From Sedimentisphaerales bacterium (GTDB lineage Bacteria > Planctomycetota > Phycisphaerae > Sedimentisphaerales > SM23-30), in NCBI GenBank assembly GCA_016930295.1, contig JAFGHE010000095.1, positions 1 through 33,627 of the forward strand: a DNA stretch of 33,627 nucleotides, in the 5' to 3' direction. Numbering within the stretch: the stretch's first letter is position 1; each line of letters starts with the position of its first letter. Shown here piece after piece: positions 8,342 through 16,184 of this stretch. The notes beneath the pieces are model-generated. The model worked only from the letters and a program-made list of their open reading frames with translations, searched no databases and was not told where the DNA came from. The position numbers and the translations under genes were made by a program.

Positions 8342-9769
8342 ATGAACCGTAAATTTTTTAATCATATAATTATTACTCTGCTGATAGTGTGTCTGGCCGT
8401 GCCCCGGACAAGTTGGGCCAATAACTCAGAAGAAAAGGAAACCATTCCCACCCTGTCCCTGACCATCAGCCCGGCTCCTGAACCCCGGGAAGCACTGAAA
8501 TACCGCCTGATACCCGGTGTCCTGGACCAAAAACCCGGCAATGCGGCTCTGCTCTACTACACCGCTCTGGAAATGATGCCGGACGATAAAGATAACGATT
8601 ACATGGAAGAAATTAAAGACTGGCAGGATATGGCTTCTGACCAACTGCCTCATAAAGAGGTACAGGATGTTCTGGATAAATTCGATAAGTCCTTTCATTA
8701 TATTGAACTGGCCGCCCATCGGGAATCCTGCGACTGGCAATATCCGGTGCGGGAAGAAGGTTTTAGCATGCTCATGCCGGCCCTGGGCCAGTTTCGCAAT
8801 CTATCCCGCGCCTTATGCTTAAAAGCCCATATGCAAATCATAAACGGCCAATACGACGAGGCGCTATTGACCTTACAAAATGGAATGACCATGAGCCTGC
8901 AGGTCGGGAAGGGCTCCACCCTAATACAAAACCTGGTGGGAATCGCCATGGCCGCCCTCATACTCAAACAGGCAGAGAACTTTATCTCATCGCCGGACAC
9001 CCCTAACCTGTACTGGGCCCTGACCGGTCTGCCCGATCCGTTTATCGATATACGTCATGCCATGGAATGGGAACAGGCCATCATTTATGTGGAATTCCCT
9101 CGATTAGAGGATCTGGATAAAAAAATTCTTACACCCGAGGAGGCCTCCAGGCTCGTTGTTGACTATTTCGGGATACTGGCTAATTTGGGAGCAGAGGGAA
9201 AATCCCGAGTTAATGGGATCCTGCCCGCGTTAGGCTGGATTATGCTGCACTATCAGGATGCAAAACGCTTTCTGACCGAACATGGTATAGATCCGGATTG
9301 GGTTGATAAAGTGCCTGCCGCCCAGGCCGTGATGCTCTACCAATTATGGCAATTCAGGGAGACGCGGGATTCCATATTTAAATGGTTTAATGTTCCCTAC
9401 ATACAGGCAAAACCATATCTTAAAAAGCTGGAAGAAGAGTTTGCAGGGATGTCAGGAAATTTAAAAGACAATGTTTTTAATGCGATTTTACCTGCCATGG
9501 GCCGAGTTCATTTTATTATGACCCGCATGGAACGAGATATCGCCATCCTCCGCTGCGTGGAAGCCGTACGAATGTATACGGCCGAAAATGACGGCCGATT
9601 TCCTCCAACGCTGGCCGATATTACCACGGTGCCGGTTCCGACCGACCCCCTGACAGGCCACGATTTTATATATCAACTTGTAGATGGCAAGGCCGTCATC
9701 GAAAGTCCTGTCCCTCCGGATGGCAGTCCCAAAGACGGACGCAGGTATGAACTGACTCTTCGAAAATAA
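8342..9769 (+). CDS. Exported protein of unknown function with pseudopilin-like C-terminal region
   Basis: The 475-residue protein has a signal peptide (residues 1-26, cleavage likely after SWA). The central part is mostly helical with aromatic and acidic residues (for example KDWQDMASDQLPHKEVQDVLDKF cut across 97-125) and has no domain I recognise. The C terminus, from about residue 400, runs ERDIAILRCVEAVRMYTAENDGRFPPTLADI and then PTDPLTGHDFIYQL. That is the pattern of the globular head of type II secretion pseudopilins, without the N-terminal pilin helix. It is third in the sigma-factor operon, 23 nt after the putative anti-sigma gene, with GGAG before the ATG. It is probably periplasmic; the function is unknown. 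Confidence 0.7.
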   Translation: MNRKFFNHIIITLLIVCLAVPRTSWANNSEEKETIPTLSLTISPAPEPREALKYRLIPGVLDQKPGNAALLYYTALEMMPDDKDNDYMEEIKDWQDMASDQLPHKEVQDVLDKFDKSFHYIELAAHRESCDWQYPVREEGFSMLMPALGQFRNLSRALCLKAHMQIINGQYDEALLTLQNGMTMSLQVGKGSTLIQNLVGIAMAALILKQAENFISSPDTPNLYWALTGLPDPFIDIRHAMEWEQAIIYVEFPRLEDLDKKILTPEEASRLVVDYFGILANLGAEGKSRVNGILPALGWIMLHYQDAKRFLTEHGIDPDWVDKVPAAQAVMLYQLWQFRETRDSIFKWFNVPYIQAKPYLKKLEEEFAGMSGNLKDNVFNAILPAMGRVHFIMTRMERDIAILRCVEAVRMYTAENDGRFPPTLADITTVPVPTDPLTGHDFIYQLVDGKAVIESPVPPDGSPKDGRRYELTLRK

Positions 9770-9805
9770 TATGAAATTACCCCAAACTATACCAGGAGAA
9801 CAACC

Positions 9806-11152
9806 ATGCTTAAAAAATTATTCATACTAAATATTATACTATTGATTACTATAACAACACCGGCAATCGCAGAGGCCCAATATGATCCTGCCGAGGTCGC
9901 CCAGAGGGTTGCTCCCTATATTGATGCGCAAACTTTTGCCCTGGTTCGTATTAATTTGTCTTCAGTGGATATCAATGCATATGTGGCCAAAATGATCGAG
10001 ATTGCCACGCCGCTTATGGATCCAGAAGAGATAGCCTATACAAAAAGTGAATTGGAGGAATTTCGTATTAAGGCAAACGGTTGGATCGCTGAATTTACCC
10101 AGGCCGGCGGCCGAGATATCTATGCCGTTTTCAGCCTGATAGATTTCCCCTCTTTCTTTATTCTGACTCCTTTTAAACAGGATGCTGATCCTCAGATAAT
10201 AAGTAATCTGATCGATATAATTCTCGAGGATTTTTCTATAGGTAAGGTTGAAGTATTTAAAAAAGGCCCGGATATCCTGGCAGGTTCTGCTGTCACCAGG
10301 TCTCGTCTGAAAGAATTGCAACCTGTTCCCCGTCCGGAACTCAAGGCTGCTTTTACCACGGCCGGAGACACTTCGGTCCAGGTTCTCCTGAGCCCTACTC
10401 CGGACCAGCGCCGGATTCTGGCAGAGATGCTGCCGGCTATCGAACCTCAGGCTGGATCACTCAATACTCCTGCCTTGATGCAGGGAATACAGTGGGCGGT
10501 CTTAAGTATTAACGGGCCGCCAAAGATGTCGCTTGATATGACCGTCCAATCTCAAGATTCAGAATCCGCGCAAGCTTTATATAACTTAATTATTACTTCC
10601 CGGCAAATGATACTTCAGGATCCCCAAAACCTGGAATGTATGCCTGAAGCGGAGCAACTATTCTCTCTGCTTACTCCCGAGGTCAAACAGGATCGCCTGG
10701 TCCTGTCTCTTAATAATGAACAGGTAAATATCATTAATGACTTCTTCACCCCCTCTATACAGAGGGCCAGACAACAGGCTCAAAAGGTTATCTGCGCCAA
10801 TCAACTTAAAAGCCTCGGAATGGCCGTCATGATTTATAAAAATGACCATAAGGACATGAATCCTCCCAACCTGGAAGGACTGGTTGAAAAAGCGGATGTT
10901 ACCCCCGAGATGCTGCAATGCCCGCAGAGCCGGGACCTCTATGTCTATCGTGGCGCAGACCTTGAGGATAATGCCTGCGCTGAAATGATTCTGGCGTATG
11001 ATAAATTGTCCTATCACAATAACCAGGGCCGAAATGTACTCTGGGCCGACGGCCATGTGGAATGGATGCGGGAAGAAGACTTCCAGAAAGCCATCGAAAA
11101 GGACAACCAGTTCCGTCGAAAAAATAACCTGCCCGAAATACCGGCGGAATAA
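9806..11152 (+). CDS. Exported protein with C-terminal pseudopilin-like 'DGHVEW' domain
   Basis: The 448-residue protein has a signal peptide (about 1-22, MLKKLFILNIILLITITTPA). The large middle part (about 25-310) is unrecognised. From about residue 320 it changes to ARQQAQKVICANQLKSLGMA, then DHKDMNPPNLEGL, a CPQSRDLYVYRG segment and finally RNVLWADGHVEWM. These are the landmarks of the planctomycete pseudopilin-type C-terminal domain (C-x2-x-LK, PP.L..L, CP, xDGHVxW), here attached to a non-pilin N terminus. It is last in the sigma-factor operon, 36 nt after a protein with a similar ending, and a terminator follows. Both may serve one envelope-associated process. Confidence 0.7.
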   Translation: MLKKLFILNIILLITITTPAIAEAQYDPAEVAQRVAPYIDAQTFALVRINLSSVDINAYVAKMIEIATPLMDPEEIAYTKSELEEFRIKANGWIAEFTQAGGRDIYAVFSLIDFPSFFILTPFKQDADPQIISNLIDIILEDFSIGKVEVFKKGPDILAGSAVTRSRLKELQPVPRPELKAAFTTAGDTSVQVLLSPTPDQRRILAEMLPAIEPQAGSLNTPALMQGIQWAVLSINGPPKMSLDMTVQSQDSESAQALYNLIITSRQMILQDPQNLECMPEAEQLFSLLTPEVKQDRLVLSLNNEQVNIINDFFTPSIQRARQQAQKVICANQLKSLGMAVMIYKNDHKDMNPPNLEGLVEKADVTPEMLQCPQSRDLYVYRGADLEDNACAEMILAYDKLSYHNNQGRNVLWADGHVEWMREEDFQKAIEKDNQFRRKNNLPEIPAE

Positions 11153-11191
11153 AACCGCACTCAATTTAATTATGATCGATTTTTCCCCTTG

Positions 11192-11219
11192 AAAATCAGG
11201 AGGACAAGTCCTGATTTTT
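11192..11219 (+). terminator. Rho-independent terminator after the sigma-factor operon
   Basis: A perfect 10-bp stem, AAAATCAGGA with TCCTGATTTT, encloses a 7-nt loop and ends in five T residues. It lies 40 nt after the last gene of the operon. Because the stem ends are A/T-rich on both sides it may also stop minus-strand transcription leaving umuC. Confidence 0.8.
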
Positions 11220-11284
11220 AAGGATGATATTTAACACATTGAATCATAAATTATTCAATTACATGATATTTCACAGCTTCTGGT

Positions 11285-12568
11285 TTATCCGGACGAGACC
11301 TGGAGCAGTTCGTGCCAGGCGGTGGTGTACTGGGGGGAGCGATGTCGGAACTGGGTTTGCCAGGAGCGGTTGACACCGGTGGCGGCGTAGCGGATTCGTT
11401 CGAGGGGTGAACGCCCGTTGATACTGTCCAGGGTCTTCATCAGACGCCGGGAGCGGGGGCGGTCGATGGGGTCGAATAAATGGCCCTGTACGTTATCTTC
11501 GGGGACCAGTCCCTCCAGGAGTACGCCGGCCTTTTTATAGCGGCAGCCGGGCCGGAATATCTCTTCGGTGATGCGCAGGGCGTAATCGATCATCTCAGCC
11601 GTGTCGCTGGTGGGCACGGGAAACTCAATGGTGCGGGAATCAAAATGGCGCGGGCCGGTTTTCTGGAACAGGTTGGTCATGACAAAAACCGTCATGGTAG
11701 CAGCCGCCTGGCGATTACGGCGCAGCTTCGCCCCGGCCCGGCTGGCATACAGGGCCACTGCCTCACGCATGTCTGGGAGGCTCTCGACCGGCTTCCCAAA
11801 CGAACGCGTTACGGCCAGTCCTTTCTGCGCCGGCGGCGAACTCTCCAGACCATAGCAGCATATCCCGCGCAGCTCATAGACCGTACGTAAACCCACCACC
11901 CCCAGGCTCTTGCGGATCCACCCATCGTCAGTGTCCCGCAGGTGGCGCGCGGTTTCAATGCCTTTCTTATTGATCTTGCGCGCCGTGGCACTGCCTACAC
12001 CCCAGAGATCACCCACAGATGTACGAGTGAGCGCCTCTTCCAGCCAGGGTGAATCCGTAAGGTTCAGCACCCCGCGCGTGCGCGCCGATTTCTTGGCAAT
12101 GTGGTTGGCCAGCTTGGCCAGCGTCTTGGTACGCGCCATGCCGACAGAGACCGGGATCCCGGTCCATTGTTTGACCGTAGCCTGCAATCGCCGGGCCAGA
12201 GTATCAGGACTGTCGCACGCCACGGAGGCCAGTTCCAGAAAGGCCTCGTCAATGGAATAGATCTCCATATCCGGGGCAAATTGGGCCAGGGTATCCATGA
12301 CCCGGCGGGACATATCACCGTAAAGCGTGTAATTGGAGGAATAAACTTCTATCTTATGCTTCTCAATTAAATCGCGAATCTGAAAAACCGGCACTCCCAT
12401 CTTAACCCCCAGCGCCTTGACCTCGTTCGAGCGTGCCACCACGCACCCGTCATTATTGGACAGCACCACCACCGGCCGCCCTTCCAGGCGCCGGTCAAAC
12501 ACCCGCTCGCACGAGACATAAAAATTATTACAGTCAACCAGGGCAAAGATGTTATTAGTCTTTCTCAT
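11285..12568 (-). CDS. umuC: DNA polymerase V catalytic subunit UmuC (Y-family)
   Basis: This is a 427-residue translesion polymerase, close to the length of E. coli UmuC (422). The catalytic motifs are visible: [17 protein letters not shown] (first Asp), [17 protein letters not shown], and [10 protein letters not shown] with the Asp-Glu pair. A helix-hairpin-helix segment [18 protein letters not shown] follows. With UmuD it would copy past lesions during the damage response. It lies 49 nt downstream of umuD on the same strand, so the two form an operon. The C terminus ([26 protein letters not shown] region) is the usual UmuC tail. No frameshift was seen. Confidence 0.95.
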   Translation of the reverse strand: MRKTNNIFALVDCNNFYVSCERVFDRRLEGRPVVVLSNNDGCVVARSNEVKALGVKMGVPVFQIRDLIEKHKIEVYSSNYTLYGDMSRRVMDTLAQFAPDMEIYSIDEAFLELASVACDSPDTLARRLQATVKQWTGIPVSVGMARTKTLAKLANHIAKKSARTRGVLNLTDSPWLEEALTRTSVGDLWGVGSATARKINKKGIETARHLRDTDDGWIRKSLGVVGLRTVYELRGICCYGLESSPPAQKGLAVTRSFGKPVESLPDMREAVALYASRAGAKLRRNRQAAATMTVFVMTNLFQKTGPRHFDSRTIEFPVPTSDTAEMIDYALRITEEIFRPGCRYKKAGVLLEGLVPEDNVQGHLFDPIDRPRSRRLMKTLDSINGRSPLERIRYAATGVNRSWQTQFRHRSPQYTTAWHELLQVSSG

Positions 12569-12617
12569 ACTTGCTTCCGCCCAAAGCAGATATTACCAAA
12601 TAAAAAAACCGGCGTCC

Positions 12618-13052
12618 TCATAGCGAATGGATTACGTGCGTCACCACGCCCCAGATTTCCAACTCGTTACCCGGCACAAGCTTATGGGGCGAATACTCTT
12701 CATTTTCAGGCATTAACATCAGTTTCTTATTCCGTATGCGGATGCGTTTTACTGTCAGTTCGCCGTCCAGATTGGCGATGACCACATTTTTATCCCGCGG
12801 CTCCAGCGACCGGTCCACGATGAGGATATCGCCGGAGTGGATGCCGGCCTCGATCATGGAATCCCCGCTGACCCGCACAAAATACGTGGCCGCCGGATGC
12901 TTGATCAGGTGCTTATTCAGGTCAAGCTGCCCCTCAATATAATCATCCGCCGGGGAGGGAAATCCGGCCGACACCGAAGCCGTAAACAACGGGCGCCGGC
13001 ACTGGCTCGATGGATCAGGCGAATAGATAACATCAACTTTGGTCTTGGCCAT
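12618..13052 (-). CDS. umuD: UmuD-type self-cleaving S24 peptidase
   Basis: The 144-residue protein shows the LexA/UmuD catalytic dyad: Ser65 in VSGDSM and Lys102 in LTVKRI. The self-cleavage site is Ala29-Gly30 in SAGFPSPADDY, where E. coli UmuD has Cys-Gly. RecA-stimulated cleavage would produce the active form that joins UmuC. The N-terminal arm (MAKTKVDVIYSPDPSSQCRR) is about five residues longer than in E. coli. It is followed closely by umuC. A promoter candidate lies just upstream, but I could not find a convincing LexA operator in it. Confidence 0.94.
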   Translation of the reverse strand: MAKTKVDVIYSPDPSSQCRRPLFTASVSAGFPSPADDYIEGQLDLNKHLIKHPAATYFVRVSGDSMIEAGIHSGDILIVDRSLEPRDKNVVIANLDGELTVKRIRIRNKKLMLMPENEEYSPHKLVPGNELEIWGVVTHVIHSL

Positions 13053-13100
13053 GGAAAATTATCTCAAATCATAAATCATAAATCGAAAATCATCAATTCC

Positions 13101-13128
13101 ATTATACCCGCCCCCTCCGGCTTTGCAA
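13101..13128 (-). promoter_or_regulatory. Candidate sigma-70 promoter of umuDC
   Basis: Read on the minus strand, TTGCAA (13128-13123) and TATAAT (13106-13101) are separated by 16 nt. The -10 lies about 50 nt before the umuD start. The exported HEAT-protein gene has a similar promoter (TTGCAT, 16 nt, TATAAT). Confidence 0.5.
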
Positions 13129-13165
13129 TCCCCAATTTTTCCTACGGGTGGCATACTTACACGCA

Positions 13166-13216
13166 GGGGGGAAACCCGGGGAAACCCGGGGACAGTCCCC
13201 ATGTTTTCCCCTGTCA
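13166..13216. repeat. REP-like GC-rich palindromic repeat
   Basis: Two tandem copies of GGGGAAACCC run into the palindrome GGGGACAGTCCCC (13188-13200), followed by a partial inverted copy CCCCTGTC (13209-13216). Short GGGGAC-type palindromes are known from repetitive extragenic elements linked to Y1 (RAYT) transposases. No such gene is in this window, so the assignment rests on pattern only. Confidence 0.4.
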
Positions 13217-13289
13217 GAAGGGATGCTCAAACACAAAAAATCGCTCCAACCTTACATAAAATAACTATGATACCTGCTGTTGACCAGTC

Positions 13290-13317
13290 TTAGAATGTTC
13301 CACGTGGAACATTCTAA
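13290..13317. other. parS: parS-like centromere site within a perfect 28-bp palindrome
   Basis: The core TGTTCCACGTGGAACA (13296-13311) is a perfect 16-bp palindrome and equals the parS variant bound by ParB in pseudomonads; it differs from the Bacillus consensus TGTTTCACGTGAAACA by one symmetric pair. Symmetry extends six more bases on each side (TTAGAA and TTCTAA). It is intergenic, about 185 nt upstream of the umuD promoter, so it is too far away to be that operon's operator. No parA or parB gene is in the window. Isolated parS sites within the origin-proximal part of a chromosome are normal. Confidence 0.72.
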
Positions 13318-13345
13318 AGGCATAAGGTTTTCTTCCCTGACCAAA

Positions 13346-13453
13346 TCATAGGCCTCCATTCATGTAATGTTTTAAGATGGACAGGCGGCCAAGTTCACGG
13401 GTATGATGGATATAATGACTCAGAGGCATGGTGATAACGAAGACTGGATACAA
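13346..13453 (-). pseudogene. Possible C-terminal remnant of a DinB/YfiT-like protein
   Basis: On the minus strand an open stretch of 35 codons ends at TGA (13348-13346) and reads YPVFVITMPLSHYIHH followed by TRELGRLSILKHY. The H-x2-HH pattern followed by R-x-L and a hydrophobic helix recalls the last helix of DinB-type metal-binding proteins. An in-frame stop precedes it and there is no suitable start codon, so this could only be a fragment. The match is by eye and short. Confidence 0.3.
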
Positions 13454-13568
13454 TTAGGTCAGGTGACATGAATAACCAAGCAGATGCTTCTGATACAGCA
13501 GGAAATTGTCCCTATCAGGTGTTTGGTACGGACTATGTAATCATTGTTTTTGGGAAAGGAAGACAGTC

Positions 13569-14069
13569 ATGAAAAGAAAAATTATCAGGGCGTGTGTGTT
13601 CGCAATGATCGTATTATCAACATTCACGTTTTACACGCTGGCCCAAAACGCCAATGAAGCGGATATGGCGGAACGGGCTATCCGGGAACAGGTCTCAAAG
13701 ATCAACGAGGCCTGGCGCTCGGATAAGGGAGCGGAGATCATGCATGAGGTGCTGTCAGAAACATTCATCATATCCATGCCCGCACCGAACAAACCGGGTA
13801 TCTGGATGACCCTGAACCGGGAGCAGTTCTGCGCGGCGTTTGCCCGTATTTTGAAGGAGAACCCGCCCAAAGAGCACGTACGCCAGACCACCGCGATCAC
13901 GGTCCAGGGGGGCCTTGCCTATGAAGCGGGTGTCTCCATCCATGTGACCAGGACCGATGTAAAGACCACCGATGAAATCCTCAACCTGTGGAGAAAGGAA
14001 GGCGATACCTGGCGACTGTTTTTCTCTGCCGAGGTAAAGGATTTGCATGAGGCCCTGCAGAAAAAGTAG
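13569..14069 (+). CDS. Exported NTF2-like (SnoaL/DUF4440-type) protein
   Basis: The 166-residue protein begins with a signal peptide (about 1-26, ending TLAQ). The mature part has the NTF2-like layout: a first helix MAERAIREQVSKINEAWR, a middle section with MTLNREQFCAAFARIL, and terminal strands ILNLWRKEGDTWRLFFSAEV. Such domains often bind small ligands or act as accessory domains, and no catalytic residue can be named. ATG 13569 is chosen over an in-frame ATG at 13506 because AAAGGAAG precedes it at good spacing and the signal peptide starts there. It stands alone, with the REP/parS region upstream. Confidence 0.75.
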   Translation: MKRKIIRACVFAMIVLSTFTFYTLAQNANEADMAERAIREQVSKINEAWRSDKGAEIMHEVLSETFIISMPAPNKPGIWMTLNREQFCAAFARILKENPPKEHVRQTTAITVQGGLAYEAGVSIHVTRTDVKTTDEILNLWRKEGDTWRLFFSAEVKDLHEALQKK

Positions 14070-14260
14070 TGCAGGTAAATCTCAAAGCACGTTCCGGACT
14101 GTGTGTCACCGAGCAGGCCCAACGTAAGCATCCGGTATAGTAGTACCTACCTGCCCCTGTTATCATCATAGGTTCCCAATCTAAACCGTTAAGGTAATTA
14201 TAATAAGGGTAAGGTAAGCAGAAGAAATGGATTTTAAATTGAAGAGTATTTTTAATTATG

Positions 14261-14962
14261 TTAACTGGGGAAGAGGGTGTTATGGTTGGTATCCGGATTT
14301 ACGGGTTCGATGCATTGGGGGCTGTCGTGTTGGGGGGAGTTGACCAGGGGGCTTACGGCAAAGCAGTTCATTTTTTCGGGGGGGTATGGATGGAGTAGTT
14401 TCTGGAGGCGGTCGGTAGTGCTCAGCGTGGTGTCGAGCCAGAGATCGTAATTTTCGGGCGGGATAATGACGGGCATGCGCGGATGGATGGGTTCCAGAAG
14501 CGAGTTGGCGTGGATGGTCAGGATGGCGCAGGTTTTCCTGGTCTGCTGGTCCGGACTTTGCCACTGCTGCCAGAGGCCGGCAAAGGCGAACGGCTCATTG
14601 TACTGCATGCGGATAAAATAAGGCCGGCTGGTCTTGTCTTTTTTATGCCATTCATAGAATCCGTCGGCGGGTATGAGGCATCGTTTATTTTTGAATGATT
14701 CGCGAAAGGCGGGTTTTTCAGAGACGGTTTCCGCGCGGGCATTAATGAGCTTGGCGCCCATGGCCGGGTCTTTGGCCCAGGTTGGGATAAGACCCCAGGA
14801 GAACAGCCGGCAGGTTCGTCCCTGCCCCTCCTGGTTCAGGATGGCGGTGACCTCCTGGCCGGGGGCAATGTTATAGCGTGGCGATAATGACGGAGTATCT
14901 GCCAGTTGAAACAGGCGGGCCAGAACCGTCGGTGAAATCGTTAGAGCAAATCGTCCGCACAT
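14261..14962 (-). CDS. yedK: SOS response-associated peptidase family protein (SRAP; YedK/HMCES type)
   Basis: The protein begins MCGRFALT, so after methionine removal Cys2 becomes the N-terminal residue that links to abasic sites in single-stranded DNA. The other active-site residues are Asn74 in INARAE, Glu104 in DGFYEW and His160 in the IHPRMP segment, which match E. coli YedK (Asn75, Glu105, His160) within one position. The length of 233 residues is normal. The start at 14962 is fixed by the need for Cys at position 2; a longer in-frame reading would bury it. It shields abasic DNA during replication. It lies 1.2 kb from umuDC, but the convergent NTF2-like gene intervenes, so it is not in the same operon. 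Confidence 0.93.
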   Translation of the reverse strand: MCGRFALTISPTVLARLFQLADTPSLSPRYNIAPGQEVTAILNQEGQGRTCRLFSWGLIPTWAKDPAMGAKLINARAETVSEKPAFRESFKNKRCLIPADGFYEWHKKDKTSRPYFIRMQYNEPFAFAGLWQQWQSPDQQTRKTCAILTIHANSLLEPIHPRMPVIIPPENYDLWLDTTLSTTDRLQKLLHPYPPEKMNCFAVSPLVNSPQHDSPQCIEPVNPDTNHNTLFPS

Positions 14963-15059
14963 GAGTTTATAATCGCTCCTGATGAATGAATAGTCAAACA
15001 GACCTGGCACAGGGGCACAAAGGCACACCAGTTTAAAATAATAACTATAGACTACTAAT

Positions 15060-15078
15060 CACGGCCGACACGGCCGTG
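15060..15078. terminator. GC-rich hairpin, possible terminator of the small membrane-protein pair
   Basis: An 8-bp perfect stem, CACGGCCG and CGGCCGTG, has a 3-nt loop. It sits 13 nt beyond the stop of the minus-strand gene ending at 15092. There is no T-run on either side, so termination is uncertain. Confidence 0.4.
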
Positions 15079-15091
15079 GCACATTTGTTGG

Positions 15092-15346
15092 TTATACCTG
15101 ATGGGCCAGTTTGGCGATGGTTAGTAGTGCCAAGGCGACCAGGATAAGAAACCCGATAATAGTTGCAAACAGCAGTAACACTTCGCGAACGAATAAGGGC
15201 CAGCGGAACGCCTCGAGTTTGATGGCTTTATAGACCGAGGCGATGATCAGGCAGATGGGCAGGGCCCATAAGAGCCCGCCGGGTGAAGTGGGCACATCCA
15301 GAGGCATCCGAAAAAGCTGGGCTAAAATACACAGTGAATATAACAA
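15092..15346 (-). CDS. Small membrane protein of unknown function
   Basis: The 84-residue protein has two clear hydrophobic segments (about 24-41 and 54-80) separated by KAIKLEAFRWPLFVRE. The start appears to be TTG at 15346. AAAGGA precedes it by 8 nt, and this ribosome site overlaps the last codons and stop of the upstream DUF6677-like gene, indicating coupled translation. I do not recognise the family. It probably functions with its neighbour. Confidence 0.6.
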   Translation of the reverse strand: MLYSLCILAQLFRMPLDVPTSPGGLLWALPICLIIASVYKAIKLEAFRWPLFVREVLLLFATIIGFLILVALALLTIAKLAHQV

Positions 15347-15352
15347 ACTAAT

Positions 15353-15769
15353 TTATCCTTTGGCCGGGATTTTGTTCTGGTGCGAATCTCCCTGTGAGAC
15401 AGGCATTAAAACATCAATGATGCACATCAGATTAAGCAGTCCTGCCACGCCGGCATACACCAACCCCAGATCGGCCCCGCGCCCTACACCCATACTGACA
15501 TTGGGGTTTTGAATTAAAAAACCAATAAGGGTCGGCAGCCCGCAAAAAATCTGGGCAAAAATCAAAATAACTTCTCCGGCCCCGGCCTTGACATTTTTCA
15601 GATCGACAATTTCAATACCGCCCAACAAGACACCCAGTAAAAATAAAATAAGGATACTGACAAAAATGATCATGCCCCGCTGTCGCCGGCCCTGATATAA
15701 GTGGCCGGCGCCGGGTATCACCCAGGCCAGTATGGCCGCCAGGTAAGGTGATCGCATCTGTTTTGCCAT
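15353..15769 (-). CDS. DUF6677-like small membrane protein
   Basis: The 138-residue protein begins MAKQMRSPYLAAILAWVIPGAGHLYQGRRQRGM, with the G-A-G-H-x-Y-x-G pattern typical of TM2/DUF6677-type proteins (given here from residues 1-33). It has about three more membrane spans: 34-50 (IIFVSILILFLLGVLLG), one around 70-90, and a last around 105-125. The N-terminal part may insert as a hairpin. The ATG at 15769 is preferred because AAGGA lies ahead of it and the conserved part begins there. It forms a pair with the downstream 84-residue membrane protein. The function is not established. Confidence 0.7.
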   Translation of the reverse strand: MAKQMRSPYLAAILAWVIPGAGHLYQGRRQRGMIIFVSILILFLLGVLLGGIEIVDLKNVKAGAGEVILIFAQIFCGLPTLIGFLIQNPNVSMGVGRGADLGLVYAGVAGLLNLMCIIDVLMPVSQGDSHQNKIPAKG

Positions 15770-16184
15770 ATACTTTTTAGTCCTTCTAATGGTCCTGCCA
15801 AAATTATTTGTATGATAATCACCACAAAGGTACTGATTAAAAATCGTTAAGTCAAGCAAGTAAACGTATTTTTCATTTCTGCCGGGAACGTTCTTTTTGG
15901 GGGGTAAAAATTTAAAAACTTCGCATCGCAAGGTGTAATTGTTTGTTTTAAAAGGGGTTACGGTTTTATCCGACGGTATCAGCAGTTATTTATAATTTGA
16001 AGGAAAGTATTTATTATACAGGAAGATAGCGTCATAATAGGAACAAGAGGGTTTTTGGAGGACGAACTTGATTTGTCCGATAATAGTAATATTATCCATA
16101 AGAGAGTTTTAGAGACTGATCCCGATGAATATCGGGACTGATATTTCAAGAAATATAATATTTAACATAAGAAAGGTATTAATT
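15770..16184. other. Divergent intergenic region
   Basis: About 415 nt lie between the minus-strand membrane-protein pair and the rhomboid gene. It contains a 7-bp hairpin, TCCCGAT-GAAT-ATCGGGA (16120-16137), and an AT-rich run. No RNA gene and no complete protein gene were seen. A GGAGG at about 16058 precedes a short frame that lacks a good start. Confidence 0.5.

Noticed and set aside
13290-13317. Reading of the 28-bp palindrome as a LexA (SOS) operator of umuDC
   Set aside because: It is about 185 nt upstream of the promoter. The half-sites are arranged as GTTC-N6-GAAC, not GAAC-N4-GTTC. The core equals a parS variant.
16017-16140. Frame reading ...GFLEDELDLSDNSNIIH... before the rhomboid gene
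   Set aside because: It is protein-like, but there is no ATG, GTG or TTG start well placed after the GGAGG, and an upstream stop limits it to about 45 codons. It could be a remnant, but the evidence is too thin.
16125-16184. Longer rhomboid start at ATG 16125
   Set aside because: The ATG is inside a 7-bp hairpin with no ribosome site, and the extra 20 residues do not look conserved. TTG 16185 has AAAGG at correct spacing.
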